NCBI GenBank assembly: GCA_016124935.1
Contig: WGMS01000010.1
Span: forward strand, 1-64,000
Direction of reading: 5' to 3'
Length of the DNA: 64,000 bases
From: a bacterium
GTDB taxonomy: Bacteria; Cyanobacteriota; Vampirovibrionia; Obscuribacterales; Obscuribacteraceae
The notes under the pieces are model-generated. The model searched no databases and was not told the DNA's origin. It worked only from the letters and a program-made list of their open reading frames with translations. Of this stretch, positions 1-8,682 are shown one piece after another (positions within the stretch are counted from its first letter, which is position 1; the number at the start of each line of letters is the position of its first letter). The position numbers and the translations under genes were made by a program.

Positions 1-254
1 AACTGACTGCTGAACGCCTTTGCCACGACGGCGCCGCCAAGAGTTGTGGGCGATGGACTAGCTACCAACTCTTCCAAAACAGAGCTCCCCTCTCCTCATT
101 GACAGACCGAAGTTGGAGAATTTATGGACAGGCTCCTAGTACTTTTCACCGGACTTAAAAGTTTTGATATTGTGTCACGTTCCGGTTATGTTGCTGTGGC
201 ATCCTTAGTGTTGAGATCAAATGATCTCTTCGCTCATTTACCAAATCCATATCT
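1..254. other. Upstream region without a recognisable gene
   Basis: No coding sequence is convincing here. An inverted repeat with 7-bp arms (GAGATCA at 213-219, TGATCTC at 222-228) lies about 27 bases before the start of the kinase-like gene and could be an operator or a small hairpin. I see no tRNA or strong terminator. Confidence 0.3.
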
Positions 255-1226
255 ATGCCACAAGACTCCCTTGCCGAGCTGCCCAAGGTCAGCAATCGGT
301 ATCAATTACTGGATGTAGTGAAGGTCGACCGGATCTGGACCACCTACCGGGCCCAGGACTATGTATTGAAGCGGGCGGTTTTGCTAAAGACGGTCAAAGA
401 CCTGGATTCTCTTTCTGAAGCGGAGTTACAGCGAATCGAGCGTCAGGCCAGGTCGGCGGCGAGACTTTCTCATCCGAAGGTGGAGGCTGTTTTAGATTTC
501 GGCAGTTTTTCCGGAACGCCTTATCTAGTATCGGATTGTTTTACCGGGCAGACTCTGAGGGATTATCTCGAAAGCAATCAGATTCCTGATCTGGAGCGCG
601 CCATCGATGTTTTCATTCAGATGGCGGAAATAGTCGAATACATGCATGACCACAAAGTGATTCACAACAATCTCAGCCTGGACAGTTTTCTGGTCATTTC
701 CGCTGGCGGTCGGCTTGAAATCCGGCTCACCGGACTCGATTTTGTCGGCGATATCGTCAGCGCCCAGAGTCAGGAGAAAACTTCCAGGACAAAGTGTGAC
801 AAGTATAGTGACTTGAGAGCCCTCGGTCTGATTTTTCATAAAGTGCTGTTGCGCCGGGAGGGGCCTGCGACCAGTCAGCTTTCCGGGGCTTTTCGCCGCG
901 TCTACGAAGGGCACCTGCTCTCCCGCCAGCTCGGTTATGGATTGATGGATACCATCGTCGACCGTTGCTTGAGCGACGATGACCGCCAGCGTTATCAATC
1001 CGCTTTCAGCCTGAAGAAAGAGCTTATTGACGGGAAACAGCGCCTTATGACCTGGAGTGAGACCCCGCTTTACATAGAGCCGGTGCCGAAAGGCGATGGA
1101 AACGCCGTTGGAAAGTTTCGAATCGGCGAATTGATGGATGACGGTACTTTCTTGATGGTCAATTGTTCACTATTGCTTGCCATTATGGGCATAGTTCTCT
1201 ATTATCTTTTTGCCAGGGTGCTTTAG
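255..1226 (+). CDS. Membrane-anchored pseudokinase (Ser/Thr protein kinase fold)
   Basis: The 323-residue protein follows the bacterial Ser/Thr kinase fold through about residue 270 and ends with one hydrophobic segment (about 300-320), so the kinase-like domain should face the cytoplasm. The usual ATP lysine may be K45 (AVLLK). The glycine-rich loop has no glycines, the catalytic HRD triad reads HNN (137-139), and the DFG motif reads DFV (162-164). The catalytic aspartate is therefore replaced by asparagine and phosphotransfer is unlikely. A scaffold or sensor role is inference. pyrD begins 17 bases after its stop, so the two may be co-transcribed. The start at 255 has only a weak ribosome binding site. 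An active kinase with a different layout is encoded at 42408-44150. Confidence 0.75.
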   Translation: MPQDSLAELPKVSNRYQLLDVVKVDRIWTTYRAQDYVLKRAVLLKTVKDLDSLSEAELQRIERQARSAARLSHPKVEAVLDFGSFSGTPYLVSDCFTGQTLRDYLESNQIPDLERAIDVFIQMAEIVEYMHDHKVIHNNLSLDSFLVISAGGRLEIRLTGLDFVGDIVSAQSQEKTSRTKCDKYSDLRALGLIFHKVLLRREGPATSQLSGAFRRVYEGHLLSRQLGYGLMDTIVDRCLSDDDRQRYQSAFSLKKELIDGKQRLMTWSETPLYIEPVPKGDGNAVGKFRIGELMDDGTFLMVNCSLLLAIMGIVLYYLFARVL

Positions 1227-1243
1227 AAGACGATAGCAGAATT

Positions 1244-2347
1244 ATGGATTATGAAGAAGCGAGCGATATCTACCGCCGTTCTATAAAGCCGAATCTCTTT
1301 CGGCTCGACCCGGAATTTGCCCATGATCTTGCCCACAAGGGAATTCCAGTCTTAAAGCAGCTTGTCACCATGGGCCTGATTCGAAGCTATCAGCCCCCAG
1401 CCCGGTTACAGTGCAGACTTTTTGAGCGAGAGCTTGCCGGTCCGGTAGGGCTGGCCGCCGGTTTCGATAAGAATGGCGCCTTGTTAAATACAGTCGATGC
1501 GCTGGGCTTCAGTTTTGTGGAGGTCGGCTCGATAACGGCACGGCCGTCAATCGGGAACCCCAGACCCAGGCTATTCAGGCTGCCCGGGGACGAGGCCGTT
1601 ATTAATTTCATGGGATTGAACGGACTGGGTGCCGAGGTGGTGGCGGCCAGGCTTTCGGAGGCAAGACCGAATCTTCCTTATGGCGTGAATATCGCCAAAA
1701 CCAACGATCCGAGCCTGACCGGCGATAAGGCGGTGGAGGATATTTTATTTAGCTTCCGGGCAATTCGAGCTCTGAATGCCGCTTATGTGGCGGTGAATGT
1801 CAGCTGCCCCAATACTCAAGAAGAGATAACCGCCATAGGAAAAGAACTCGCCACGGTGCTTTCTGAGATAGACAAATTGAATGAGCGCTCTTTGCCTGTT
1901 CTAATTAAGCTTTCCCCCGATGCCGACGACCGTCTTTTGCGTGAGCTGCTCTCGGTCTCCAGTGAAGGAGGGGTAAGAGGTTTCATCTGCGGCAATACTT
2001 CCATGGACCGCAGCGGTCTGGTCAATTCTAAGGACGAACTGGTCTCAATCAATAGAGGGGGGATGAGCGGTCGGCCTTTAATGCGAAGAGCCCTGGATCT
2101 GGTCCGCAGGGTATATGTCTTGAAAGAGAGTAATCAGATTGTCATCGCCTGTGGTGGCATATCCAGTGGCGATGATGCTTTCGAGTTTATTCAAGAAGGC
2201 GCCGACCTGCTTCAAATCTATACCAGTCTTATTTACCAGGGACCTTTTGCCGCCTCTGTCATCAGTTGCCGTCTGGACGAGATTTTGGAAAAGCACGGAC
2301 TTACATTGGAAGAGGTGCGTGGATCTAGAATAGAAATCGCCGGTTGA
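1244..2347 (+). CDS. pyrD: Dihydroorotate dehydrogenase, quinone-type (class 2)
   Basis: This enzyme oxidises dihydroorotate to orotate in pyrimidine synthesis and passes electrons to the quinone pool. The 367-residue protein has the N-terminal helical extension of class 2 enzymes (IYRRSIKPNLF, about 8-18), the FMN-barrel start GLAAGFDKNG, and the active-site loop NVSCPNT. In class 2 enzymes the catalytic base in this loop is normally serine; here it is cysteine (C188), as in class 1. The start at ATG 1244 is chosen because AGAAG lies upstream and the class 2 extension begins directly after it; an in-frame start at 1163 would overlap the kinase-like gene. Identity is secure; the class 2 assignment rests on the N-terminal extension. 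Confidence 0.93.
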   Translation: MDYEEASDIYRRSIKPNLFRLDPEFAHDLAHKGIPVLKQLVTMGLIRSYQPPARLQCRLFERELAGPVGLAAGFDKNGALLNTVDALGFSFVEVGSITARPSIGNPRPRLFRLPGDEAVINFMGLNGLGAEVVAARLSEARPNLPYGVNIAKTNDPSLTGDKAVEDILFSFRAIRALNAAYVAVNVSCPNTQEEITAIGKELATVLSEIDKLNERSLPVLIKLSPDADDRLLRELLSVSSEGGVRGFICGNTSMDRSGLVNSKDELVSINRGGMSGRPLMRRALDLVRRVYVLKESNQIVIACGGISSGDDAFEFIQEGADLLQIYTSLIYQGPFAASVISCRLDEILEKHGLTLEEVRGSRIEIAG

Positions 2348-2355
2348 AAGTCCTT

Positions 2356-2889
2356 TTACTGCTGAATTTCAGGCTCTTGTACTTGAATCTGAGCGATTTG
2401 ATCGACGAACCAGATGCGGTATTGCATATAGCCGTCCTTGTCTCTGCCCATGCTCTCTAGATAGCCCTTCGGTCCCCTGGAATCGAAGTGATGAAATTCG
2501 AAGCTGCCCACCGGCTCTCCCCCTTCCAGTATGGGCACGGTAGTGACTCTGCAAGTACCGGTGGGAACATAACCCGGCCAGTGCTCCAGGACCCTTTTGC
2601 GCAAAATGACCGAGCTGGTGGTGTAGTCCGGTATCGTAGATTTGATGCGGGTCTTCGAGAAGAGAAAGTGCACGTCCTGAAAAACGCGCAGGGTCATGTC
2701 CTCTGTCGAATAGACCGAGCCTTTCATCCAGGATGGATGCTCCGGACTTTTTTCATCCATGCGCATATAGGCTATGCCACCGGTCAGCTTCAGATCTTCT
2801 TCTGCTGTGGCGGCAGGCGCGAAGAAAGATATGAGCACTGTCACTGCCACTAAAATTACGGCTGATTTTAGAAACGAAGAACCCGGCAT
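2356..2889 (-). CDS. Secreted protein of unknown function
   Basis: The product is 177 residues with a typical signal peptide: basic start, hydrophobic stretch (KSAVILVAVTVLISFF) and an AxA-like site before EEDLKL. The mature part is beta-rich in appearance and has no motif I recognise; it holds a single cysteine (TGTCRV). I chose ATG 2889 over an upstream in-frame start at 2949 because a run of G (AGGGGG) is well placed as a ribosome binding site and the signal peptide then starts immediately. It converges on pyrD with an 8-base gap. The size and secretion are reminiscent of LptC-like periplasmic proteins, but no signature supports that. Confidence 0.6.
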   Translation of the reverse strand: MPGSSFLKSAVILVAVTVLISFFAPAATAEEDLKLTGGIAYMRMDEKSPEHPSWMKGSVYSTEDMTLRVFQDVHFLFSKTRIKSTIPDYTTSSVILRKRVLEHWPGYVPTGTCRVTTVPILEGGEPVGSFEFHHFDSRGPKGYLESMGRDKDGYMQYRIWFVDQIAQIQVQEPEIQQ

Positions 2890-3118
2890 TTTAGCTTGCC
2901 CCCTGTTTCTAATATAACCCGAGCTCTTCTTGCCGATGCCGGCTATCATCGCCGGAGCTTTGTCCGGGCCTGAATCGGGGAATTTTTATCTGTCCTTGAG
3001 TCGAAAGGTAACAGATTGCGCAGATCAGGGTTTTCCCCCTTTTGGCTTTTAGAACTCAGGGGAAAAATAGATCTGGTATAGCGATTTTTCGGCATCATAT
3101 CTAAAGGTTCCAGGTTTT

Positions 3119-4231
3119 ATGAATTCATTCGAACGCTGGGAAGACGGTGCCGATGGCACTCTAGAGCGGCTCTCCCGTCAGTGGTCAGGCAAGACCCGTT
3201 TCAAGCCGGAGAGCCCTTATATCGCGGAGACCGTCGGCATGGCGGCTTCCGTTTCGAAGGAGCCAGTGCCTGAACTGAAGGTCGAGGGCGATCAGTCCGA
3301 ATTTACTTTGACCAGGCTCTCCGGTCAGTGGTCTGCGGATATGGAGAGTGTCTGTGATGATCGCGATGAGGAAGCGGCTCCTTATCTTCTGGTGAACTGG
3401 AAAGTCTGGTGTCTCAAGGTCTCCGTCCTTGTGCTTATTCCTGCATTCCTCGTATTGGGCGGTGGAATCAAACATATATCTGATTTCTGCCCCACCCTAG
3501 CGGAGTACTGTCATTCCCAGACCCTGACGATTCGAGAGACCGTATTCGGCAAAAACGATCTGGGGGCGGCCCAGAGCCACCACTCTCTAGCCAGGCTCTA
3601 TCACAAGCGTCATGAAGAGAAACGTGCCATGGACCATGCCGATTACGCCGCCAAGATCTATGTCCTCGATTTGCTTCAACGCATGTCCAATCGGATTGTG
3701 ACTTACAACGATCCGCAGGTTATCGCCCTGGAGGAGAATCTGGCTCTGGCGGCCGAGGCGGCGGATCAACTGGGCTATCATACTCTGGCAAGCAAATACT
3801 GGAGACAGGTTAGTATCCTACAGCCCACCGGCTCCAGTGGCTTGTCTTTAGACCGGGCTAGAAGTCTGCTCAAAGAGCGCTACCAGGCGTCCAATTCTCT
3901 GGCGCTTGCCGGACAGAAGTCCGACGCTGTCATGGTTCTGGAAGGAGGCTTTGCGCTCTTGCCCCGGGAGTTTCGCCGGGCGGTTTTTGAAGGCTTACAA
4001 GGAAAGCTTTCTTGGAAACTTTCGGATGATGATCTAAACTCTATGAAAGAGAGCGATTTTGCCTTGGAGCCCGCCTCTCTTCGGCTGGTTTTTACCGGAA
4101 AGGAAGTGATGATGGAGCCTTCTATGAGCTCCGAGAGTATCGAGTCGCCCTTTATGAAGCCGCATCTCAATCAAGAGCCGGATTTCAAACAGTTCAAAGA
4201 AGCGGTTCTTAAGGTGTCACGCTCACTTTGA
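3119..4231 (+). CDS. Single-pass membrane protein with TPR-like periplasmic region
   Basis: The protein has 370 residues. The N-terminal, probably cytoplasmic, part repeats a short motif: LERLSRQWSG near residue 16 and LTRLSGQWSA near residue 62. A transmembrane segment follows at about 100-117 (VSVLVLIPAFLVLGGGI). After it comes a kinesin-light-chain-type tetratricopeptide stretch (TIRETVFGKND then AAQSHHSLARLYHKR), then a helical remainder without clear motifs. The repeated RLSxQWS element may be a docking sequence; that is inference. It overlaps the end of the convergent small-subunit gene of the Hyf-like complex by 9 bases. Function unknown. Confidence 0.65.
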   Translation: MNSFERWEDGADGTLERLSRQWSGKTRFKPESPYIAETVGMAASVSKEPVPELKVEGDQSEFTLTRLSGQWSADMESVCDDRDEEAAPYLLVNWKVWCLKVSVLVLIPAFLVLGGGIKHISDFCPTLAEYCHSQTLTIRETVFGKNDLGAAQSHHSLARLYHKRHEEKRAMDHADYAAKIYVLDLLQRMSNRIVTYNDPQVIALEENLALAAEAADQLGYHTLASKYWRQVSILQPTGSSGLSLDRARSLLKERYQASNSLALAGQKSDAVMVLEGGFALLPREFRRAVFEGLQGKLSWKLSDDDLNSMKESDFALEPASLRLVFTGKEVMMEPSMSSESIESPFMKPHLNQEPDFKQFKEAVLKVSRSL

Positions 4232-5026
4232 GAGCTGCTTATGATCCATGACCGTCATTACGGCATGGATGATGCTCCAGGGATGAGGCGGGCAACCTGG
4301 GACGTAAGCGTCAACGGGTAGAATCGCATCGACACCGCCGGTAGAGGCATAGTTCTTTTCTCCGTGCATGCCGCCCGATATGGCGCAACTTCCCACAGCA
4401 ATAACCAGCCTTGGTTCCGGCATCGCTTCATAGGTTCGCATAAGGGCTTTCTGCATGCCTTTGCCAACCGGACCTGTGACCATCAAGATATCGGCCAGTC
4501 TGGGCGACGCCACCAGTTGTATGCCGAAGCGCTCCATGTCGAAGATAGGATTGAAAGCGGCGCTTACCTCCAGGTCACAGGCGGAGCATCCGGTAGACAC
4601 CACCCGTATAGCCACCGATCCCTGGAAGATGTTCTCTTTAGCCTGGGGAGGAGCAGGATTCTGGCTTGTTTTCTCTTTCGGCTGTCCGGTTGAGAGAATT
4701 AGATCGCGGCGATTTTTTACGGCGGTTTTTGTGGATAGATTTTTTTCGATGATGCCTTCCGGACTGATATCCGGGCAGAGCCCGCAGGCTATGCAGCGTC
4801 CGAGATCCAGATCTAAATCCAGTTCGTCTTTCGAATCTGACTGCCTGACGGTTATTGCTCCGGTGGGGCAGAGTTTCGTCCAGTCGTAGCCCCTTTCTCT
4901 ATCACGATTTTCCCAGGCGTCTCGATTGACCGCTGGCAGCCCCCTGCTTTCTGGGCTCTGATCCGGAAGGATCTCCTTCTGGGTGGCGGTGCCTGCTTTG
5001 ATGATTCGGACAAGGGATTTTAGCAT
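4223..5026 (-). CDS. Hyf/Ech-like small subunit (NuoB/HyfI type) with fused ferredoxin domain
   Basis: The 267-residue protein carries a NuoB/HyfI domain (about 135-267) with all four ligands of the proximal 4Fe-4S cluster: C147 and C150 (TGCSAC), C214 (VGSC) and C245 (PGCPP). In front is a reduced ferredoxin domain: C53 (CPTGAI) and C78, C81, C84 (CIACGLC). These can hold one 4Fe-4S cluster; the cysteine that would complete a second is serine (SPEG). In E. coli the ferredoxin (HyfH) and HyfI are separate proteins, so this looks like a fusion. It is the last gene of the operon, 22 bases after the large subunit, with AAGAAG before ATG 5026. It should pass electrons between a cytoplasmic donor and the membrane arm. 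Confidence 0.85.
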   Translation of the reverse strand: MLKSLVRIIKAGTATQKEILPDQSPESRGLPAVNRDAWENRDRERGYDWTKLCPTGAITVRQSDSKDELDLDLDLGRCIACGLCPDISPEGIIEKNLSTKTAVKNRRDLILSTGQPKEKTSQNPAPPQAKENIFQGSVAIRVVSTGCSACDLEVSAAFNPIFDMERFGIQLVASPRLADILMVTGPVGKGMQKALMRTYEAMPEPRLVIAVGSCAISGGMHGEKNYASTGGVDAILPVDAYVPGCPPHPWSIIHAVMTVMDHKQLSK

Positions 5027-5048
5027 GGTATTTTCTTCTTACCTATAT

Positions 5049-6551
5049 CTAGAGGTCATGGCCGGAATAGGAGAGGCTGAAGCTTTTGTTACAGACAGGA
5101 AAGTCCGCTATCAACTCGTTTCGGACTGCTATCGCCATCGCCGTCCAGTTGTTGAGGCTGGGATCTTTGATGACGTAGCGGACAATGGCGCCATCTGAAT
5201 CGGTGGCGATCAAATGAATCAGTTCTCCGCGAAAGGCTTCCACGATGGCGACGCCAAAGCTGTTCGCCTTCAGCGATTCAGGGAGAGCCACGGCAGAAGC
5301 GGCTTCATCCAGGCTCTCTTCCAGAAGTTTTTCTAGAATCGTGATACTGGTCTCTATCTCTTTTACTCTGACCAGCGTTCTTGCCAGGGCGTCGCCGGAT
5401 TTCTCCAGGGCTGGTTCCAGCAAAATGTCTTTGTAGAGACCCTGGTTGAAAGTTGTTCTGGTGTCATAGGCGATGCCGCTGGCCCGGGCTGCCGGGCCGA
5501 CCAGCCCGAACTCTTCTGCCAGGGAGTGTGGGATTTTGCCTGTGTTCTCCAGTCTCTCCTGAACATAGGTGTTATCTGTAAATGTATGCAGCACTTCGTA
5601 AAGCGCAGGCGAAAGTTCTGCATGCAGGCTCTTAAGCGCTATTCGTGTTCTTTCGCCGGCGAAATCAGAGTTGACATTTATTCCGCCGGGACAGATAAAA
5701 CCTTTCAAGAATCTAGAGCCGCTTAGAAGCTCCGCCATTCTAAGTGCCTGCCCTCTCAGTCGTGAGAGGGTAGATGCTTCTGCGGCGATGCCAAGATCAA
5801 CGGCCATGCCTCCGACATCGGCGATGTGCATGGCCAGCCGCTCTATCTCTAGTGCGATGGTTCTGGCTCGGCGGGCTGTCTCGCTTATTTCGATTTCGAG
5901 TAGGGCTTCAAGTGCTATGGCATTGGCCAGCGCGTTGGCGGCCGCCGTGTCCGATGCTGCTTGTTCGCACAGATGTCTCGACAGCTTCCAGGGAATCTCA
6001 GTCAGTCTTTTCTCCACACCGCGGTGCAGATAGCCCAGTTTCAGTTCCAGGTTCTGGATCACTTCGCCCTGGCAGCTCAGTCGAAAATGGCCCGGTTCGA
6101 TAATGCCGGCGTGAACCGGACCTACCGGCAGTTCATAAACACCTTTTCCCTCCACCTTTAAGTATGAAAAGTCCCTTGGACCGGGTGCCTTTTTGTTTTG
6201 GTCTAGAGCCAATGGTGCCAGATTGCCGTCGAAAGCGTTTTCGGTAAAAGTGGATTTGAGACGGGGGTGGCCTGTGGGTTCTATATGAAACAGATCTTTA
6301 AGACGGCGCTCGAACCAGTGCGCCTGGGGCACCACCGGCGAAACCGCCGGATATTCTGAGGCACCTTCCAGATCGCTTTGCCAGAGCTCGGCGGTTTTAT
6401 CAGCGCAGTCGAGAACCAGAGTGAGGACTTGCTCTCCGTCTATGGAGGTGACGAGCCCCAGGCGATTGTCTTTGTTTTTTAGGCGCTGCTTCAACTCATG
6501 ACGAAGGTCATGTTTTGCGATGTTTTTGATCTGGTCCGCGGTGATTTTCAT
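5049..6551 (-). CDS. Hyf-like large subunit (NuoC-NuoD fusion) lacking NiFe-site cysteines
   Basis: The 500-residue protein joins a NuoC-like N-terminal part (HWFERRLKDLF, then TGHPRLK) to a NuoD/HyfG-like domain. In formate-hydrogenlyase-type hydrogenases the NiFe centre is held by two CxxC motifs. Here the first region reads RHLCEQAAS (one cysteine, about 195) and the second reads DPSLNN (about 463-468) where hydrogenases have DPCxxC. Three of four ligands are gone, so H2 chemistry is not expected. This is the hallmark of energy-converting-hydrogenase-related (Ehr) complexes, whose substrate is unsettled. ATG 6551 is chosen because it forms an ATGA overlap with the stop of the upstream gene; a GTG lies nine bases earlier. 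Confidence 0.85.
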   Translation of the reverse strand: MKITADQIKNIAKHDLRHELKQRLKNKDNRLGLVTSIDGEQVLTLVLDCADKTAELWQSDLEGASEYPAVSPVVPQAHWFERRLKDLFHIEPTGHPRLKSTFTENAFDGNLAPLALDQNKKAPGPRDFSYLKVEGKGVYELPVGPVHAGIIEPGHFRLSCQGEVIQNLELKLGYLHRGVEKRLTEIPWKLSRHLCEQAASDTAAANALANAIALEALLEIEISETARRARTIALEIERLAMHIADVGGMAVDLGIAAEASTLSRLRGQALRMAELLSGSRFLKGFICPGGINVNSDFAGERTRIALKSLHAELSPALYEVLHTFTDNTYVQERLENTGKIPHSLAEEFGLVGPAARASGIAYDTRTTFNQGLYKDILLEPALEKSGDALARTLVRVKEIETSITILEKLLEESLDEAASAVALPESLKANSFGVAIVEAFRGELIHLIATDSDGAIVRYVIKDPSLNNWTAMAIAVRNELIADFPVCNKSFSLSYSGHDL

Positions 6552-8014
6552 TGCAGCCACCCCAGCACAAGCGGACCGGTGGTGATACCCAGGGCAAGAG
6601 CCGCGATTAGAAGAGCCCCGGGCACGATTCCATTGAAGCCTGCGTGTTCGGGTTCGGTCGCTTTCTCTTTTGGCGCTCCGCCACCCAGGATTCTACCGGT
6701 GTGGAAGGCTATCATAATAAAAGCCAGCGAGATGGCCAGCACAAGGAGAACAGCCAGCAGCCAGCGACCCTGGGAGACACAGCCGGTGAGAAGCAGCCAT
6801 TCCGAGATAAATGCGCCAAAAGGAGGCGCACCGGTCACCGCTATGGCGGCGGCGGCAAAAAGGGTGCTGCGCACCGGCATCGAGGTCCAGATCCCTTTGA
6901 TTTGAGAGAGTTCTTTGCTGCCCGCGTGCTGGATGATGTCTCCGGATAGCAAGAAGAGAGCGACTTTGGCGATACTGTGATTGACCGCATGCAGCAAGAA
7001 AATCGGGGTCGAATTAAGACCGATGGCCACCAGCAAAAGACCGGCATTTTCTATACTCGAGTATCCCCACAGTCTTTTGATGCCGTGCTGGCGCACCAGA
7101 AAAACGCTGGCTGCCACCACCGTAATGGTGCCGGACCAGAGCACAAGCTCCTGGTAGAAGGCATGATTGTCGAGGCAGTAGGCAACCTGGTAGATTCGAA
7201 AGATAGCGAAGAGAGCACAGTTGAGAAGGGCGCCCGCTATCATGGCGGAAGCCGGTGCCGGGGCTTCGGAGTAAGCGTCGGGCAGCCAGCTGTGCAGGGG
7301 GAAAAGCCCCGCCTTGGTGCCGTAGCCTAGGAAGCAGAGAATAAATGCCAGTCTTACATAGGTAGGTTCAAGATGAGGTGCGACCTCGGCAAGCTGGCTC
7401 AGACTGAGGCTTCCGCCGGGCACGGCTCCGTACTTTGAGGATATATAGAAGCAGACCGTGCCGAAAAGGGCAAAGGCGATGCCGACACTGCAGATGATCA
7501 GATATTTCCATGCCGCTTCCAGGGCATGTTTGTCTCGGTTGAAATAAACCAGTGCCGCAGACATTAGAGTAGTCGCCTCGATACTTATCCACAGATAACC
7601 GAGGTTATCGCAGATGAAGACGGCGATCATGGATATATGGAAGAGAAGCGAGAATAGATAATAGACTGTAAGAGCGCTGTCATCGAGTTCTTCGTTGCCT
7701 TCTCTCTCTCTTCGGAAAAAGAGTCTGGCGTGGCTCAGGACAGTGGCTGAAACCAGGCTGGTCAGAAGAATGAATAGTGCAGCGGGTCCATCAATTTTGA
7801 AGCCTGATGCCAGGACCTGATTTGTGTCATAACCGGAAACGCTGCCGGTAAAAACCGGCGCTAGAAGCTTGATAGCCAGGATAAGATTTATCCACATGCC
7901 AATTAGAACGAGCCAGCCAAGGACTTTGGCGCCTCGGGCTCTGGCAATTAGAAGCAGGGCGGCAAGGGCGCTTAGCGCAACCGGTATTGAGAATAGTGGG
8001 ATGATAGGTTCCAT
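6548..8014 (-). CDS. Hyf-like antiporter subunit (HyfF/NuoN-like)
   Basis: This 488-residue polytopic membrane protein belongs to the Mrp-antiporter/complex I family (NuoL/M/N, HyfF). The proton-channel hallmarks are visible: a glutamate in a transmembrane helix (YLWISIEATTL) and the lysine helix with its following loop (YGTKAGLFPLHSWLPDA). It should form part of the ion-translocating membrane arm. It lies between the HyfE-like gene (11-base gap) and the large subunit (4-base ATGA overlap). HyfF is preferred over NuoN because of the neighbouring HyfE-like gene. Confidence 0.85.
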   Translation of the reverse strand: MEPIIPLFSIPVALSALAALLLIARARGAKVLGWLVLIGMWINLILAIKLLAPVFTGSVSGYDTNQVLASGFKIDGPAALFILLTSLVSATVLSHARLFFRREREGNEELDDSALTVYYLFSLLFHISMIAVFICDNLGYLWISIEATTLMSAALVYFNRDKHALEAAWKYLIICSVGIAFALFGTVCFYISSKYGAVPGGSLSLSQLAEVAPHLEPTYVRLAFILCFLGYGTKAGLFPLHSWLPDAYSEAPAPASAMIAGALLNCALFAIFRIYQVAYCLDNHAFYQELVLWSGTITVVAASVFLVRQHGIKRLWGYSSIENAGLLLVAIGLNSTPIFLLHAVNHSIAKVALFLLSGDIIQHAGSKELSQIKGIWTSMPVRSTLFAAAAIAVTGAPPFGAFISEWLLLTGCVSQGRWLLAVLLVLAISLAFIMIAFHTGRILGGGAPKEKATEPEHAGFNGIVPGALLIAALALGITTGPLVLGWLQ

Positions 8015-8025
8015 TGTTTTTATCT

Positions 8026-8682
8026 TCAGTCTCTGAGATCCCGGAGCTGAGTGACATCTATGTGTTCGAAGCTCTTCTGAATCCTGAAGGTAATCACGCC
8101 TGCCACCATGACACCGACCAGCACATCAAGCAGGATGCCCAGTTCCACCGCCATGGGCATGCCGTGGGCCTGGGCGAGAGTAAAGAGATAGATCCCGTTT
8201 TCCATGGTCAGAAAGCCTATGATCTGGCTCACCGCTGTTTTTCTTGTGAGCATGAACAGGGTGCCTATAAGCACCAGGGCGATACCGGATTCGGCGCTGC
8301 CTGCCTGAAGATGAAGGCTCTGGTCCGGTGGGGCAGGCAGTCTGTCGGCTAGAAAGTGAGCGATGCCGAGCATCAGTATGCAGACATGCATGGCGATTGG
8401 AATAGGTAAATAGGTGGCCCCGTCTCTGAATACATTGATTCGGCGCAGGACCCAGGCTAGAAAGAGAGATATGCCCGCCGCTTTCACCAGAATGACAACG
8501 AGAGCGAGCCAGAGATACTGGCTTTCGTTGGAAGCCAGATAAAATGCCGCTGTTACCACCCCGACCAGAAGAGTCTGGATGGCGTAGAGCAAAAGGTTGG
8601 TGCGCAGTTGAATTGTGCCCGACATAAAGATGGCAAAAATTACTGCGCCTACGGCAAAGAATTCAGATAGAGTCAGATTCAT
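8026..8682 (-). CDS. Hyf-like membrane subunit HyfE
   Basis: The 218-residue protein is strongly hydrophobic with several transmembrane helices and the HyfE/NuoK-like C-terminus (FLTMENGIYLFTLA, then LGILLDVLVGVMV). The GFLTMENGI segment carries the buried glutamate typical of NuoK relatives. The start at ATG 8682 gives a one-base TAATG overlap with the HyfC-like gene; in-frame starts further upstream would only add residues encoded inside that gene. It is a membrane-arm component, probably contacting the antiporter-like subunits. Confidence 0.85.
   Translation of the reverse strand: MNLTLSEFFAVGAVIFAIFMSGTIQLRTNLLLYAIQTLLVGVVTAAFYLASNESQYLWLALVVILVKAAGISLFLAWVLRRINVFRDGATYLPIPIAMHVCILMLGIAHFLADRLPAPPDQSLHLQAGSAESGIALVLIGTLFMLTRKTAVSQIIGFLTMENGIYLFTLAQAHGMPMAVELGILLDVLVGVMVAGVITFRIQKSFEHIDVTQLRDLRD

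Noticed and set aside
124-318. Short frames before the pseudokinase
   Set aside because: They overlap the start of the kinase-like gene out of frame, show no domain and have poor start signals.
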